From assembly GCA_900321335.1 (NCBI GenBank), contig ONVR01000198.1:1-16384 (forward strand): a DNA stretch of 16,384 nucleotides. The letters are read 5' to 3'. The position numbers were made by a program, and so were the translations under genes. Below are positions 1 to 5,697 of this stretch, one piece after another; within the stretch, counting starts at the first letter, position 1, and every line of letters starts with the position of its first letter. The stretch is from an uncultured Eubacteriales bacterium. GTDB lineage: Bacteria; Bacillota; Clostridia; Oscillospirales; Oscillospiraceae. Below the pieces are notes generated by a model. That model saw only the letters and a list, made by a program, of their open reading frames with translations. It was not told the origin of the DNA and did not search any database.

Positions 1-5
1 GATAT

Positions 6-82
6 GCGCGATTAGCTCAGCTGGATAGAGCGTCTGGCTACGGACCAGAAGGTCAGGGGTTCGAATCCCTTATCGCGTGCCA
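6..82 (+). tRNA. tRNA-Arg (anticodon ACG), integration target
   Basis: Full cloverleaf. A 7-bp acceptor stem pairs 6-12 with 72-78 (one G-U pair), followed by discriminator G79 and encoded CCA at 80-82. The D arm carries AGCTCAG, and the T arm carries the canonical GGTTCGAATCC. The anticodon stem TCTGG/CCAGA (33-37/45-49) closes the loop CTACGGA, which gives anticodon ACG at 40-42 (inosine-modified in bacteria, reads CGN Arg codons). The 3' part from 37 onward is repeated perfectly at 16299-16347, so this is the intact tRNA left after integration of the element to its right. The 3' part of this copy may therefore be supplied by the element. Confidence 0.97.
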
Positions 83-85
83 AAA
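37..85 (+). repeat. attL: left 49-bp direct repeat within tRNA-Arg
   Basis: These 49 bases, starting GCTACGGACC and ending GTGCCAAAA, are identical to 16299-16347. They cover the anticodon loop to the CCA end of the tRNA plus three A residues. Upstream (CGTCTG against GCCGCA) and downstream (AGTTCC against TGCGGG) the two copies diverge at once, which defines the shared att core. Confidence 0.92.
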
Positions 86-119
86 AGTTCCTTATTTCGT
101 GAGAAATAAGGAACTTTTT
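82..119 (+). terminator. Terminator directly behind tRNA-Arg
   Basis: Perfect 17-bp inverted repeat (82-98 and 103-119) with loop GTGA and a 3' arm ending in TTTTT. It begins at the last base of the tRNA, so it probably ends tRNA transcription. It lies inside the integrated element. A different hairpin follows the displaced tRNA end at the right, so the element appears to bring its own terminator. Confidence 0.85.
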
Positions 120-154
120 GCATTTCTACGGGTAATTTATAGCCTCTGAAACCG

Positions 155-181
155 CCTGACCCAAACGCCGACCCATTCTGG
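155..181 (+). repeat. Arm-type repeat, left copy 1
   Basis: Two TGACCCA-like heptamers 12 bp apart, followed by TTCTGG. It matches 16162-16188 except in the 7-bp spacer: nine identical bases, then the spacer, then eleven identical bases. It lies in the non-coding arm next to attL. Confidence 0.6.
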
Positions 182-291
182 CGCGCGTAGCGGAAGGGAT
201 CAGAGATGAAACCGCAATTCCCAGTAGTATCAAGGCTTTGCGAGTTTAGGCGGGATTTTGCGTTTGACGGGCACAAGTGATTTTTGCGCTG

Positions 292-313
292 TCTGGGTCA
301 GCCGTATGGGTCA
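292..313 (-). repeat. Arm-type repeat, left copy 2 (inverted, looser)
   Basis: The reverse complement has TGACCCA, a 6-bp spacer and TGACCCA, so the pair is spaced 13 bp apart instead of 12. The GAAATACA half is missing, so this is a weaker member of the family. Confidence 0.4.
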
Positions 314-384
314 AGCTCCAAGCCCACAAATGCAGGCGCGTCAAGGGATTGCGGGATATCCTGCAAACTCACTGTGCAAAATAC

Positions 385-405
385 ATGGGTCAGGACGCTG
401 TATTT
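385..405 (-). repeat. Arm-type repeat, left copy 3 (inverted, GAAATACA class)
   Basis: The reverse complement reads GAAATACAGCGTCCTGACCC, continuing with A. It differs at two positions from the right-end copy at 16150-16170. Confidence 0.55.
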
Positions 406-506
406 CGGGAAGTTTTCAGCTTTTCACGGAAACTTTCTTTGCTTTGCAACGCAATCCATGAGCGTAGAAAAGTCTGTCAGAATAAATTTCGGCAGGAGAC
501 CGGCTC

Positions 507-545
507 GTGAAATACAAACTCCTGACCACATTGGCGACCCATTCC
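507..545 (+). repeat. Arm-type repeat, left copy 4 (GAAATACA class)
   Basis: The first 21 bases (507-527) match 16148-16168 with a single difference. A CGACCCATTC heptamer region follows at the same spacing as in the other copies. It is in direct orientation relative to the right-end copy, as expected for sites on the two arms of an attP. Confidence 0.6.
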
Positions 546-616
546 AGCGATGAAATACTTTGGGGAAGGTTTTTCATTGTATGGCGAGGCATTTTTTACA
601 TAGCCGGATCGAATAT

Positions 617-654
617 AAAAACTTGGAGGCTGGGATGACCAGCCTCCAAGTTTT
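617..654 (-). terminator. Terminator of the integrase operon
   Basis: Perfect 16-bp inverted repeat (618-633 and 639-654) with loop GATGA. On the minus strand the stem is followed by TTTTTATATTC, a good rho-independent signal just downstream of the integrase stop codon at 663. The + side also ends in TTTT, so it may work in both directions. Confidence 0.8.
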
Positions 655-662
655 CAGCAGCA

Positions 663-1823
663 TCATACCGCACCCGACAGGAACCCACCCACCTTGTCGG
701 CCGCATCCTTCTTCATGGCGTTGGTGATGTGGCCGTAGGTGTCCAACGTGAAGCCTGCGGAGTAGTGGCCGAGGAGACCGGAGAGGGTTTTCACGTCCAC
801 GCCGTTTTGAAGCGCCAGGGTTGCGAAGGTATGGCGCAGGTCGTGGAAGCGCACCTGCTCCAGCCCTGCTCGTTTCAGTACCCGGTGCAGCATGTTCAGT
901 ACGCTGTCCGGCGAGATTGGTCCGCCGCTGGGTGAGGAGAACACATACTCGCTGAAGCCCTTTTCCCGGTCCTGCTTCTCTTTCAGCACCTGTGTCAGCT
1001 CAGGCGGGATTACGATCTGCCGGTAGGCATTTTTCGTTTTCAGCGGGGATTCCTGCACCTTCCCGCCGGTGCGGGTGATCTGGCAGTGGATATCGATGGT
1101 GTTGCTGTCGAAGTCAATGTCCGTCCACTTGAGCCCCAGCAGTTCTCCCCGACGCAGACCCGTCGCCAGATCTGTGAAGTACAGCTCGAACACACCTGAG
1201 CGCTTTGCCTCCTCGAAAAACTTGCTGAGATCTTCCAGCGGGAGCGTTTTCATTTCTACCTTCTCTTTCTTGGGAAGAATGCAGTCATCGGTAGGATTGG
1301 ACACAATCAGCTTTTCCCTCACTGCTCGATCCAGCGCATGGGATATGAAGAAGTACATGTTGCGGATGGTCTTTGCGGATAAGCCAGCTGGCTTCTTCTC
1401 CGACTCCTTCCGTTGCACCCGTCCCGCTGTGCGCATGCGGTTGAAGAAGAACTGCACGTCGTGCATGGTCAGATCTCTGAGCTTCATGCTCCCGATCTCA
1501 TCATTCTTGATCTGGTTGTTCAGGAAGCCTGTGTAGTTTGTCATGGAGGAGGGGCGCAGATAAACGCTCCCATAATTGTCCAGCCAGTATTGCAGCCACT
1601 GACAGAGCGTGAAGCCATTGGCACGGCTCACATCCAAAGCTCGCGCTTGCTCGATGGCGGCTTTCAGCTTTTCTTTGACTTCGCCCTGGGTTTTGCCCAG
1701 TACATTTTTGTAAATGCATTTCCCGGTTTCGGGATCGTGGCCTACCGTGTAGCGCCCTTCCCAGCGACCATCCTTGCGCTTGCGGATGCTGCCCTCACCG
1801 TTTGCCCGTTTGCCCTTTGCCAT
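663..1823 (-). CDS. int: Tyrosine site-specific integrase
   Basis: A 386-aa tyrosine recombinase that would insert and, with the excisionase, remove this element at tRNA-Arg. Residues about 8-55 form an AP2-like arm-binding domain (GEGSIRKRKDGRWEGRY). Residues about 70-180 form a SAM-like core-binding domain, and about 190-375 form the catalytic domain. The catalytic set is complete: R224 (TGLRRGE), H327 and R330 (HDLRHTFA), H353 (LLGH) and nucleophile Y363 (LDTYGH). The length is normal for Tn916/phage-type integrases of Bacillota. The ATG at 1823 is preferred over a GTG nine bases upstream because AAGG lies 8 nt from the ATG, while the GTG overlaps it. It is last in the xis-to-int operon, points to the intact tRNA and is followed by a strong terminator. 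Function is sure as a family; the exact att sequence is inferred from context. Confidence 0.95.
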   Translation of the reverse strand: MAKGKRANGEGSIRKRKDGRWEGRYTVGHDPETGKCIYKNVLGKTQGEVKEKLKAAIEQARALDVSRANGFTLCQWLQYWLDNYGSVYLRPSSMTNYTGFLNNQIKNDEIGSMKLRDLTMHDVQFFFNRMRTAGRVQRKESEKKPAGLSAKTIRNMYFFISHALDRAVREKLIVSNPTDDCILPKKEKVEMKTLPLEDLSKFFEEAKRSGVFELYFTDLATGLRRGELLGLKWTDIDFDSNTIDIHCQITRTGGKVQESPLKTKNAYRQIVIPPELTQVLKEKQDREKGFSEYVFSSPSGGPISPDSVLNMLHRVLKRAGLEQVRFHDLRHTFATLALQNGVDVKTLSGLLGHYSAGFTLDTYGHITNAMKKDAADKVGGFLSGAV

Positions 1824-1885
1824 TTGTTCCACCTTCTTTCTTTAGCAAACACAAATACCACAGAACACAGATAATAGCTACTGTT

Positions 1886-2203
1886 TTATTCCCCAGCATC
1901 CGAACTTCTACCATTTACCCAAGAAGCGATCCCGTGTTCTTTGGCATTTTGACTAGCCCGCTGCCGACGCTCCTCATCATAAGGCGGAACTAGGCGAATG
2001 CTGAACCGCCCCTTTTCAATTTCGAAGCCCAGACCGCCCTGACCGTCGTCTTCTGTCTGGTGACAGCAGGTAGGATATTTTTCCGCGTAACGCTGTAGCC
2101 GTTTGCGCAGGGCTGTGTTGTGCGTGAAGATTTCGACAGTGGAACTACGCTCATCGAAAAAGATGCTGGTGGTTTTCTCATGCTTGTGCAATCCGGTTCT
2201 CAT
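1886..2203 (-). CDS. Small conserved mobile-element protein, unknown function
   Basis: A 105-aa protein. The start is set by an ATGA overlap with the stop of the upstream gene (ATG at 2203-2201, TGA at 2202-2200), so the two are translationally coupled; a longer frame back to 2281 would overlap that gene heavily. The residues from TTSIFFDE through STVEIFTHN, ALRKRLQRYAEKYP and FSIRLVPPYDEERR form a compact soluble domain with no transmembrane segment or known catalytic motif. Proteins of this kind recur beside integrases in clostridial elements (from memory), without an assigned role. It sits between the ribbon-helix-helix-like gene and int in the same operon. I do not assign a function. Confidence 0.75.
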   Translation of the reverse strand: MRTGLHKHEKTTSIFFDERSSTVEIFTHNTALRKRLQRYAEKYPTCCHQTEDDGQGGLGFEIEKGRFSIRLVPPYDEERRQRASQNAKEHGIASWVNGRSSDAGE

Positions 2204-2616
2204 GTCTCGACGCTTCGCTGCCACTTCACGGCGTCCTCCATGGAGAACATTCCGTGGGTGCGTTTTACTTCTTTGACGCACTCCCCGCGCAAACGGGCGA
2301 GAGACAGATCATCAATTTCAAATTGGAACGCAAGGATATTCATCATGATCGACATTTCCACCGCCAGCTTGAACAGCAGCTTGTTCTCCCGGTGATCGCT
2401 TTCATAAACAATGGAGCGCATGTTGGACAGGAAAGCGTTTGGAAGATACGAGGCGTCATTGTCGGCGTTGATACGGCCGACATAATATTGAATCGCTTTC
2501 TCAATGAATTCTGACTGTGTGCGGCAGTCAGCTTTTTTATAAGTACTCTTTACTAACTCTAATGTACCCGGGCGAGCCCAGAGTTGAAATTTTCTTTTAT
2601 CTTTCGGTGTAGGCAT
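2200..2616 (-). CDS. Small DNA-binding-type protein of mobile element (ribbon-helix-helix-like N-terminus)
   Basis: A 138-aa protein. The start is supported by GGGAGGG 8 nt before ATG at 2616. Residues about 8-48 (a beta-like strand FQLWARPGTLELV, then SEFIEKAIQYYV) look like a CopG/Arc ribbon-helix-helix or MobC-type unit. This suggests a regulator or relaxosome accessory protein. The rest (MRSIVYESDHRENKLLFKLAVEMSIM, split here as one helical stretch) is predicted helical. It is in the xis-int operon and coupled by ATGA to the next gene. No partner relaxase is in the element, so any mobilization role would need one in trans. The family guess is by pattern only. Confidence 0.7.
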   Translation of the reverse strand: MPTPKDKRKFQLWARPGTLELVKSTYKKADCRTQSEFIEKAIQYYVGRINADNDASYLPNAFLSNMRSIVYESDHRENKLLFKLAVEMSIMMNILAFQFEIDDLSLARLRGECVKEVKRTHGMFSMEDAVKWQRSVET

Positions 2617-2874
2617 GGTTTATTCCCTCCCTAAATCAGCAACCATCGTCAGAAGCCCGCAATCATGGGCTTTTCAGAGTGAGCAACCGACACATTTTTT
2701 GAGCTTCGGTTTAGCAACCCACCCTGGATTCTGCATTTTGAAACGGCAGAAAGCTTTCTGCGGCGGGCGTTGCCCGACGCTGTGGTTGCGAGGGGCGGGA
2801 ATCGCAACCCACCCCTCTTTGTCCTGCTTGATTTTCCATCGGCCAAATTTCGGCCTGTTTTTTGTGACCACGCA
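2617..2874 (-). other. Gap inside the integration operon; possible tiny ORF and GCAACCCACCC repeats
   Basis: A 258-base interval between two co-directional genes. The + strand carries GCAACCCACCC near 2713 and again near 2806, with a looser GCAACCGAC near 2685. Two overlapping minus frames are open. One starts at ATG 2876 in a TAATG overlap with the upstream stop (about 54 codons). The other starts at GTG 2871 (65 codons, with GWVA repeated and a C-terminal CVGCSL). Neither has a good ribosome binding site, and I cannot choose between them or show that either is a gene. Confidence 0.3.
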
Positions 2875-3336
2875 TTAGGATGCGTGATCTGTGAACTGCA
2901 CAGCGAGTGGAGTATCGGGATGTCTTTCATTATATTTTTCGACGCGGGCCTCAGCAGCCTGGGCCTCTGCCGCCGCAACAATTTGATCTATCTGCTTCCA
3001 CTGATGATGCTGTGCCGCTTCCCGGAACGGACGAATGGTGAAGAGCTGCACACCGTTTACGTACTTCCCGTCCTTCTTCATCGACGTTGGCTCACGATAG
3101 ATGAGTCCAGCCTTTTCCAACTCACTCAGGGCGTTGGCGACAGTCTTCGGAGACTTGATCCCCACGGCGGCACCGATGGTCGCGTACTTGGCCCAGCAAA
3201 TATATTTCTTTCGATCCTCTATACGAAGAAGATACGCGTAGATTGCGATGGCATCCGCAGAGAGACCGAGAGAAAATATTTCGTTGGGCATGCTGAAGTA
3301 GTGCCCTTCCATGTACGCCGGTGAGGCTTTGCTCAT
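2875..3336 (-). CDS. Winged-helix (HTH_36-like) replication-type protein
   Basis: A 153-aa protein. The start is set by an ATGA overlap with the excisionase stop (ATG 3336-3334, TGA 3335-3333); a frame ten codons longer is possible but lacks a ribosome site. Residues about 14-95 form a winged helix-turn-helix like those in plasmid/ICE replication initiators: MPNEIFSLGLSADAIAIYAY, then YATIGAAVGIKSPKTVANAL (recognition helix) and LEKAGLIYRE. The tail is charged and alanine-rich. In related elements such genes follow xis. It may start limited replication of an excised circle or act as a regulator. No origin is recognisable nearby. Confidence 0.8.
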   Translation of the reverse strand: MSKASPAYMEGHYFSMPNEIFSLGLSADAIAIYAYLLRIEDRKKYICWAKYATIGAAVGIKSPKTVANALSELEKAGLIYREPTSMKKDGKYVNGVQLFTIRPFREAAQHHQWKQIDQIVAAAEAQAAEARVEKYNERHPDTPLAVQFTDHAS

Positions 3337-3542
3337 CGACACCTCCGAGACTTTTCCTCGGCCCATCGAATGAACTGATCCTTCGGCACGACGATTCGGT
3401 TGCCGATGTTGATGGAAGGGAAGTCCTCTTCATGAATCAGCTCGTAGCAGCTGGAGATGGAGATCCCCAGTACCTTTGCCACGGTTTTCGCGTCCAGGAA
3501 CAGCGGCAGCTCACAATAACTTTTGTAGTTCGACTCTTTCAT
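3333..3542 (-). CDS. xis: Excisionase (HTH_17/MerR-like)
   Basis: A 69-aa excisionase-family protein with the winged-helix pattern FLDAKTVAKVLGISISSCYE (residues about 15-34) followed by FPSINIGNRIVVPKDQFIRW. In this family it binds att arms and steers the integrase toward excision. ATG at 3542 is chosen because GGGAGG lies 7 nt upstream; a TTG two codons earlier would leave only 1 nt. It is the first full gene of the minus-strand operon ending in int and overlaps the next gene by 4 nt. A leader peptide ORF and a palindrome-overlapped promoter lie upstream. Confidence 0.88.
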   Translation of the reverse strand: MKESNYKSYCELPLFLDAKTVAKVLGISISSCYELIHEEDFPSINIGNRIVVPKDQFIRWAEEKSRRCR

Positions 3543-3572
3543 TTGCAATCCTCCCTATTCATTTTTCAAGGT

Positions 3573-3644
3573 TCATACGATTTTTGCGATGCAAAAAAAG
3601 AAACATGTGAGGGGCATCGCAGGCGGAGGCCGGGCGTTGGACAC
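3573..3644 (-). CDS. Putative 23-aa leader peptide before xis
   Basis: A GTG-started ORF (GTG 3644-3642, stop TGA 3575-3573) with the strong ribosome site GGAGGTGA (within 3651-3658 on the + strand) 5-6 nt before it. The peptide starts VSNARPPPAMPL, goes on with TCFFFC, and ends IAKIV. It has Pro-Pro-Pro, Phe-Phe-Phe and two Cys, residues that could stall or respond to translation. The mRNA after it has a self-complementary GCATCG/CGATGC region. It lies 30 nt upstream of the xis start and in the same transcript. Leader peptides controlling the next gene are known in resistance and ICE operons. Here the role is inferred only from the Shine-Dalgarno site, size and position. Confidence 0.5.
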   Translation of the reverse strand: MSNARPPPAMPLTCFFFCIAKIV

Positions 3645-3696
3645 GATTCTCACCTCCCGGAACAGATTGCAGAGTCACCTTTTCCTCTGCAACCAA

Positions 3697-3730
3697 ATTG
3701 TAACAGATTAGATGTCCGATAAAACGGACA
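3697..3730 (-). promoter_or_regulatory. Promoter of the xis-int operon with overlapping palindrome
   Basis: On the minus strand an extended -10 TGTTACAAT lies at 3705-3697. The -35 area (around 3720-3725, poor match) is covered by the 18-bp inverted repeat TGTCCGATAAAACGGACA (3713-3730; arms TGTCCG/CGGACA). A palindrome over the -35 element is what a repressor operator would look like. No repressor gene is adjacent, so the regulator could be the ACT fusion protein, an element protein or a host factor. Confidence 0.5.
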
Positions 3731-3793
3731 GTGAATCGGAAACTTTTTCCTACCTGATACGTCTCGCATGGTTAGCCACAAAAACAAACTGCC

Positions 3794-3821
3794 CGCCGTG
3801 ATGGATATCGAGTTCACGGCG
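3794..3821. repeat. Perfect 8-bp inverted repeat in the divergent intergenic region
   Basis: CGCCGTGA at 3794-3801 and TCACGGCG at 3814-3821 with a 12-base loop, between the minus-strand xis promoter and the plus-strand promoter at 3887. It could be a hairpin or an operator; there is no T-run. Confidence 0.4.
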
Positions 3822-3886
3822 AGCGTATTTCCTTGTCTATGCAAAATGAATTTTGTGCCGGGTGCAATCCAAATCCGGACCAGGAA

Positions 3887-3915
3887 TTGATAAACCATGT
3901 CCACCATGATATACT
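3887..3915 (+). promoter_or_regulatory. Sigma-A-type promoter for the UPF0158-ACT gene
   Basis: -35 TTGATA (3887-3892), a 17-bp spacer and extended -10 TGATATACT (hexamer TATACT 3910-3915). This is a near-consensus promoter about 50 bases before the ATG at 3964. Confidence 0.7.
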
Positions 3916-3963
3916 TTGAGAAAAGATTTTGCTTTGTGTTGACCGCGGAAAGGGAAAGCTAGC

Positions 3964-4785
3964 ATGGACGATGATTACAATTTTTCGAAGAGGGTTCCGC
4001 TGGAGGCGGTGATCAGCGGAATCGAGATGGCATCCGATACTTTTACCTATTTCCTTGACCTGGAAACTATGGAGCAGGTATCTGTGGCGGATTATTCGAT
4101 GACGGGGATCGACGATTCCGAAACGATTAAACGGATCGAAGGAAATTCGAAACGTTTTCTGCGTCTTCCCACTCAACACGAGATACATGGGTATCGCATC
4201 ATGGAGAATTTCGTTCACTCGCTAGAGGATGGTGAGGAAAAGCGGGCGCTGATGAGAGCAATCGTTGGTCGCGGCGCGTTCCGCCATTTCAAGGATGCAT
4301 TGCTCCGCTATGGCATCCGCCAGCGCTGGTTTGATTTTCAGGCTGCAGCATACAGAGACCTTGCGATCCGCTGGTGCAAGGATCACGATCTTCTATACAT
4401 GGAGAACGGCGTTGCCCCTATTGAGATCCATGTCCTAAACGAAAGTTTTTCTGTCTGCAAGGTGGAGGACTATAGCAAGGTAGATCTGGACAGTCCGTTT
4501 TGTTTCATCGGGAAGACGGATGAAGAGAATTCACTTGTCTGCCTGACTGAGGATGTCCCGGAGAACACTTACGGGCGTGACGACGGATGGCGAGGCTTTC
4601 GCGTCGCGGGAGTTTTAGATTTTTCTTTGATCGGAATCCTGTCCAAGCTCTCAACGGCACTCGCAGAGAACAGGATCGGCATTTTTGCCGTGTCCACCTA
4701 CAACACAGATTACATCTTTACGAAAGAGGAAGACTTCGGCGCGGCGCTTGCTGCGCTGTCCGAAGCCGGAATTGAGATTATTTGA
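3964..4785 (+). CDS. UPF0158-like domain fused to COG3603-like ACT domain
   Basis: A 273-aa soluble protein. Residues about 10-143 match the pattern of UPF0158 proteins: RFLRLPT, then GYRIMENFVHSLED, GRGAFRHFKDALLRYG and RWFDFQAAAYRDLAIRWC. Residues about 155-273 match small ACT-domain proteins of the COG3603 type: FSVCKVEDYSKVD, FCFIGKTDEENSLVC, VPENTYGRDDGWRGFRVAGV and FAVSTYNTDYIFT. ACT domains usually bind small ligands such as amino acids; neither family has a settled biochemical role that I know. AAAGGG lies upstream of the ATG and a good promoter at 3887. It is divergent from xis and followed 27 nt later by a truncated nitroreductase. The two domains are usually separate proteins, so the join may be a real fusion. 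Domain calls are by memory of motif patterns. Confidence 0.85.
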   Translation: MDDDYNFSKRVPLEAVISGIEMASDTFTYFLDLETMEQVSVADYSMTGIDDSETIKRIEGNSKRFLRLPTQHEIHGYRIMENFVHSLEDGEEKRALMRAIVGRGAFRHFKDALLRYGIRQRWFDFQAAAYRDLAIRWCKDHDLLYMENGVAPIEIHVLNESFSVCKVEDYSKVDLDSPFCFIGKTDEENSLVCLTEDVPENTYGRDDGWRGFRVAGVLDFSLIGILSKLSTALAENRIGIFAVSTYNTDYIFTKEEDFGAALAALSEAGIEII

Positions 4786-4812
4786 TGGCAGAAAATACAG
4801 GATGTATTCACC

Positions 4813-4970
4813 ATGAACAATGCAATTCTTGACGCAATTAAATCCAGATGGAGTATCCGAAAGTTTACGGTGGAACCGCCGAAGAGGGCAGACCTTGAAC
4901 AGATTGTTGAAACCGGCCTCTACGCCGCCACCGGTAAGGGCGGGCAGTCATCCATCATTGTTGGTACAGG
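4813..4970 (+). pseudogene. Truncated nitroreductase-family gene (5' fragment)
   Basis: The first 50 or so codons are a clear nitroreductase start: AILDAIKSRWSIRKFTVEPP with the FMN-phosphate RxSIRxF motif, then LEQIVETGLYAATGKGGQSS. Full-length members have about 170-220 residues. From about 4970 the similarity stops and the DNA becomes the antisense of an integrase fragment; the frame runs on only to 5037. It starts 27 nt after the ACT-fusion gene, so an intact ancestor was probably co-transcribed with it. A deletion or insertion joined the two broken genes. Confidence 0.7.
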
Positions 4971-5348
4971 ATTCTGTGATACCTTGAAGCCGATCTCCAG
5001 CATGCGGGCGAGTCGGCAGAATTTCCGGTGCAGATAGAAGAACTGGTGGCGCAGGAAGGGCTTTTCGGTCTGTGGGTGAAGGAAGACGGTTCTGCTTTCC
5101 GGATGATCTTCTTTTTCTGCCGTCAGCAGTTCACAGGCTTCAGTGGTCAGCGGATAATCCCGGTGCTGACCATAGATGACCTTTTCGGATAAATTTACAG
5201 CGGCCCACGGCAGTGAGATCAGCTCGCTTTGCCGTAGGCCGCTTCGCAGTCCGATATAGAAGATGGGATAGACGCCGTCATCCATGGCGCAGTTGAGATA
5301 GGCTTGCAGATGCGCTTTTCGGAGTAGATCCTTATGTTTGCAGTACAT
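4960..5348 (-). pseudogene. Tyrosine integrase fragment (second, broken recombinase)
   Basis: From ATG 5348 (ribosome site AAGGAGG 9 nt before) the frame reads YPIFYIGLRSGLRQSELISL, which is the first-arginine (Arg I) region of a tyrosine recombinase catalytic domain. It continues with PWAAVNLSEKVIYG, LTTEACELL and FFYLHRKFCRLARMLEIGFK. It breaks off before any HxxR, LGH or tyrosine nucleophile motif. The last 15 or so codons (to stop at 4920) are only antisense to the nitroreductase remnant. The N-terminal arm and core-binding domains are also missing. It is unlike the intact int in sequence, so it is a relic of another element rather than a duplication. Confidence 0.75.
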
Positions 5349-5697
5349 GGTATCGTACCTCCTTGTCGTCAGAACGACACCATAAGGTCGTGTGGTCTCG
5401 TGCCTCGGCCACAATGACCGATGGTGTTGTTCTTCTTCCCCCAAGCGGAGTCCCTCCGGGCTTCGCTTGGGTTCTCGTAGGAGACACAACACCACAGGCA
5501 TGCGAGAATAGCTACTGCAAGATTGAATGTTTTTCGGCTAATTTTCAGCGTGATAAGTAGTTTTTGCCAAACTTTTTTCGGGTTATGATCCGAAGAAAAA
5601 GGGCGATTTTTTGATGGCGGAGGTCAGTTTGATCTACGGTTCGTTTTGCCCATCTCCATTCAAAATCACGCAATACCTGCGGGCAGCTTTTCTTTGC
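5349..5697. other. Non-coding stretch in the decayed zone
   Basis: I see no supported gene. It holds the hairpin at 5422-5494 and a second inverted repeat near 5572-5601 (CTTTTTTCGG and CCGAAGAAAAAG around TTATGAT). The second could act as a weak terminator on either strand. A + frame from 5611 to 5877 runs antisense to the flavoprotein remnant and has no convincing start. Confidence 0.4.
5422..5494. repeat. Long two-step hairpin, possible palindromic repeat element
   Basis: Outer arms TGGTGTTGT (5422-5430) and ACAACACCA (5486-5494) are perfectly complementary. Inner arms CCCAAGCG (5440-5447) and CGCTTGGG (5464-5471) are also perfect and enclose AGTCCC/GGGCTT. A long pyrimidine-rich internal loop lies between. 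It has no T-run, so it is not a standard terminator. It resembles a dispersed palindromic (REP-like) unit or the folded end of a small mobile element. It lies in the decayed zone upstream of the integrase fragment. Confidence 0.5.

Larger units (their letters stand above)
120..616. other. Non-coding left arm of the element (attP arm region)
   Basis: No convincing gene is present: the possible reading frames are short, overlap one another and lack ribosome binding sites. The stretch holds spaced copies of TGACCCA-type motifs. They lie at 155-181, at 292-313 (inverted), at 385-405 (inverted, with GAAATACA) and at 507-545 (direct, with GAAATACA). Related copies lie at 16148-16188 inside the other end. 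It also holds an 18-bp imperfect palindrome, TTGCGGGATATCCTGCAA, at 349-366. The position between the att core and int suits binding sites for integrase, excisionase or a bending protein. Confidence 0.6.

Noticed and set aside
258..553. Three overlapping + frames in the left arm
   Set aside because: Mutually overlapping, no ribosome sites, and they run through the arm repeats.
3650..4218. Minus frames of 85 and 134 codons across the divergent promoter region and the ACT-fusion gene
   Set aside because: They overlap a well-supported + gene and its promoter; no ribosome sites.
5422..5494. Integron attC site
   Set aside because: The arms read GTTGT...ACAAC, the reverse order of the RYYYAAC...GTTRRRY core sites, and there is no integron integrase.
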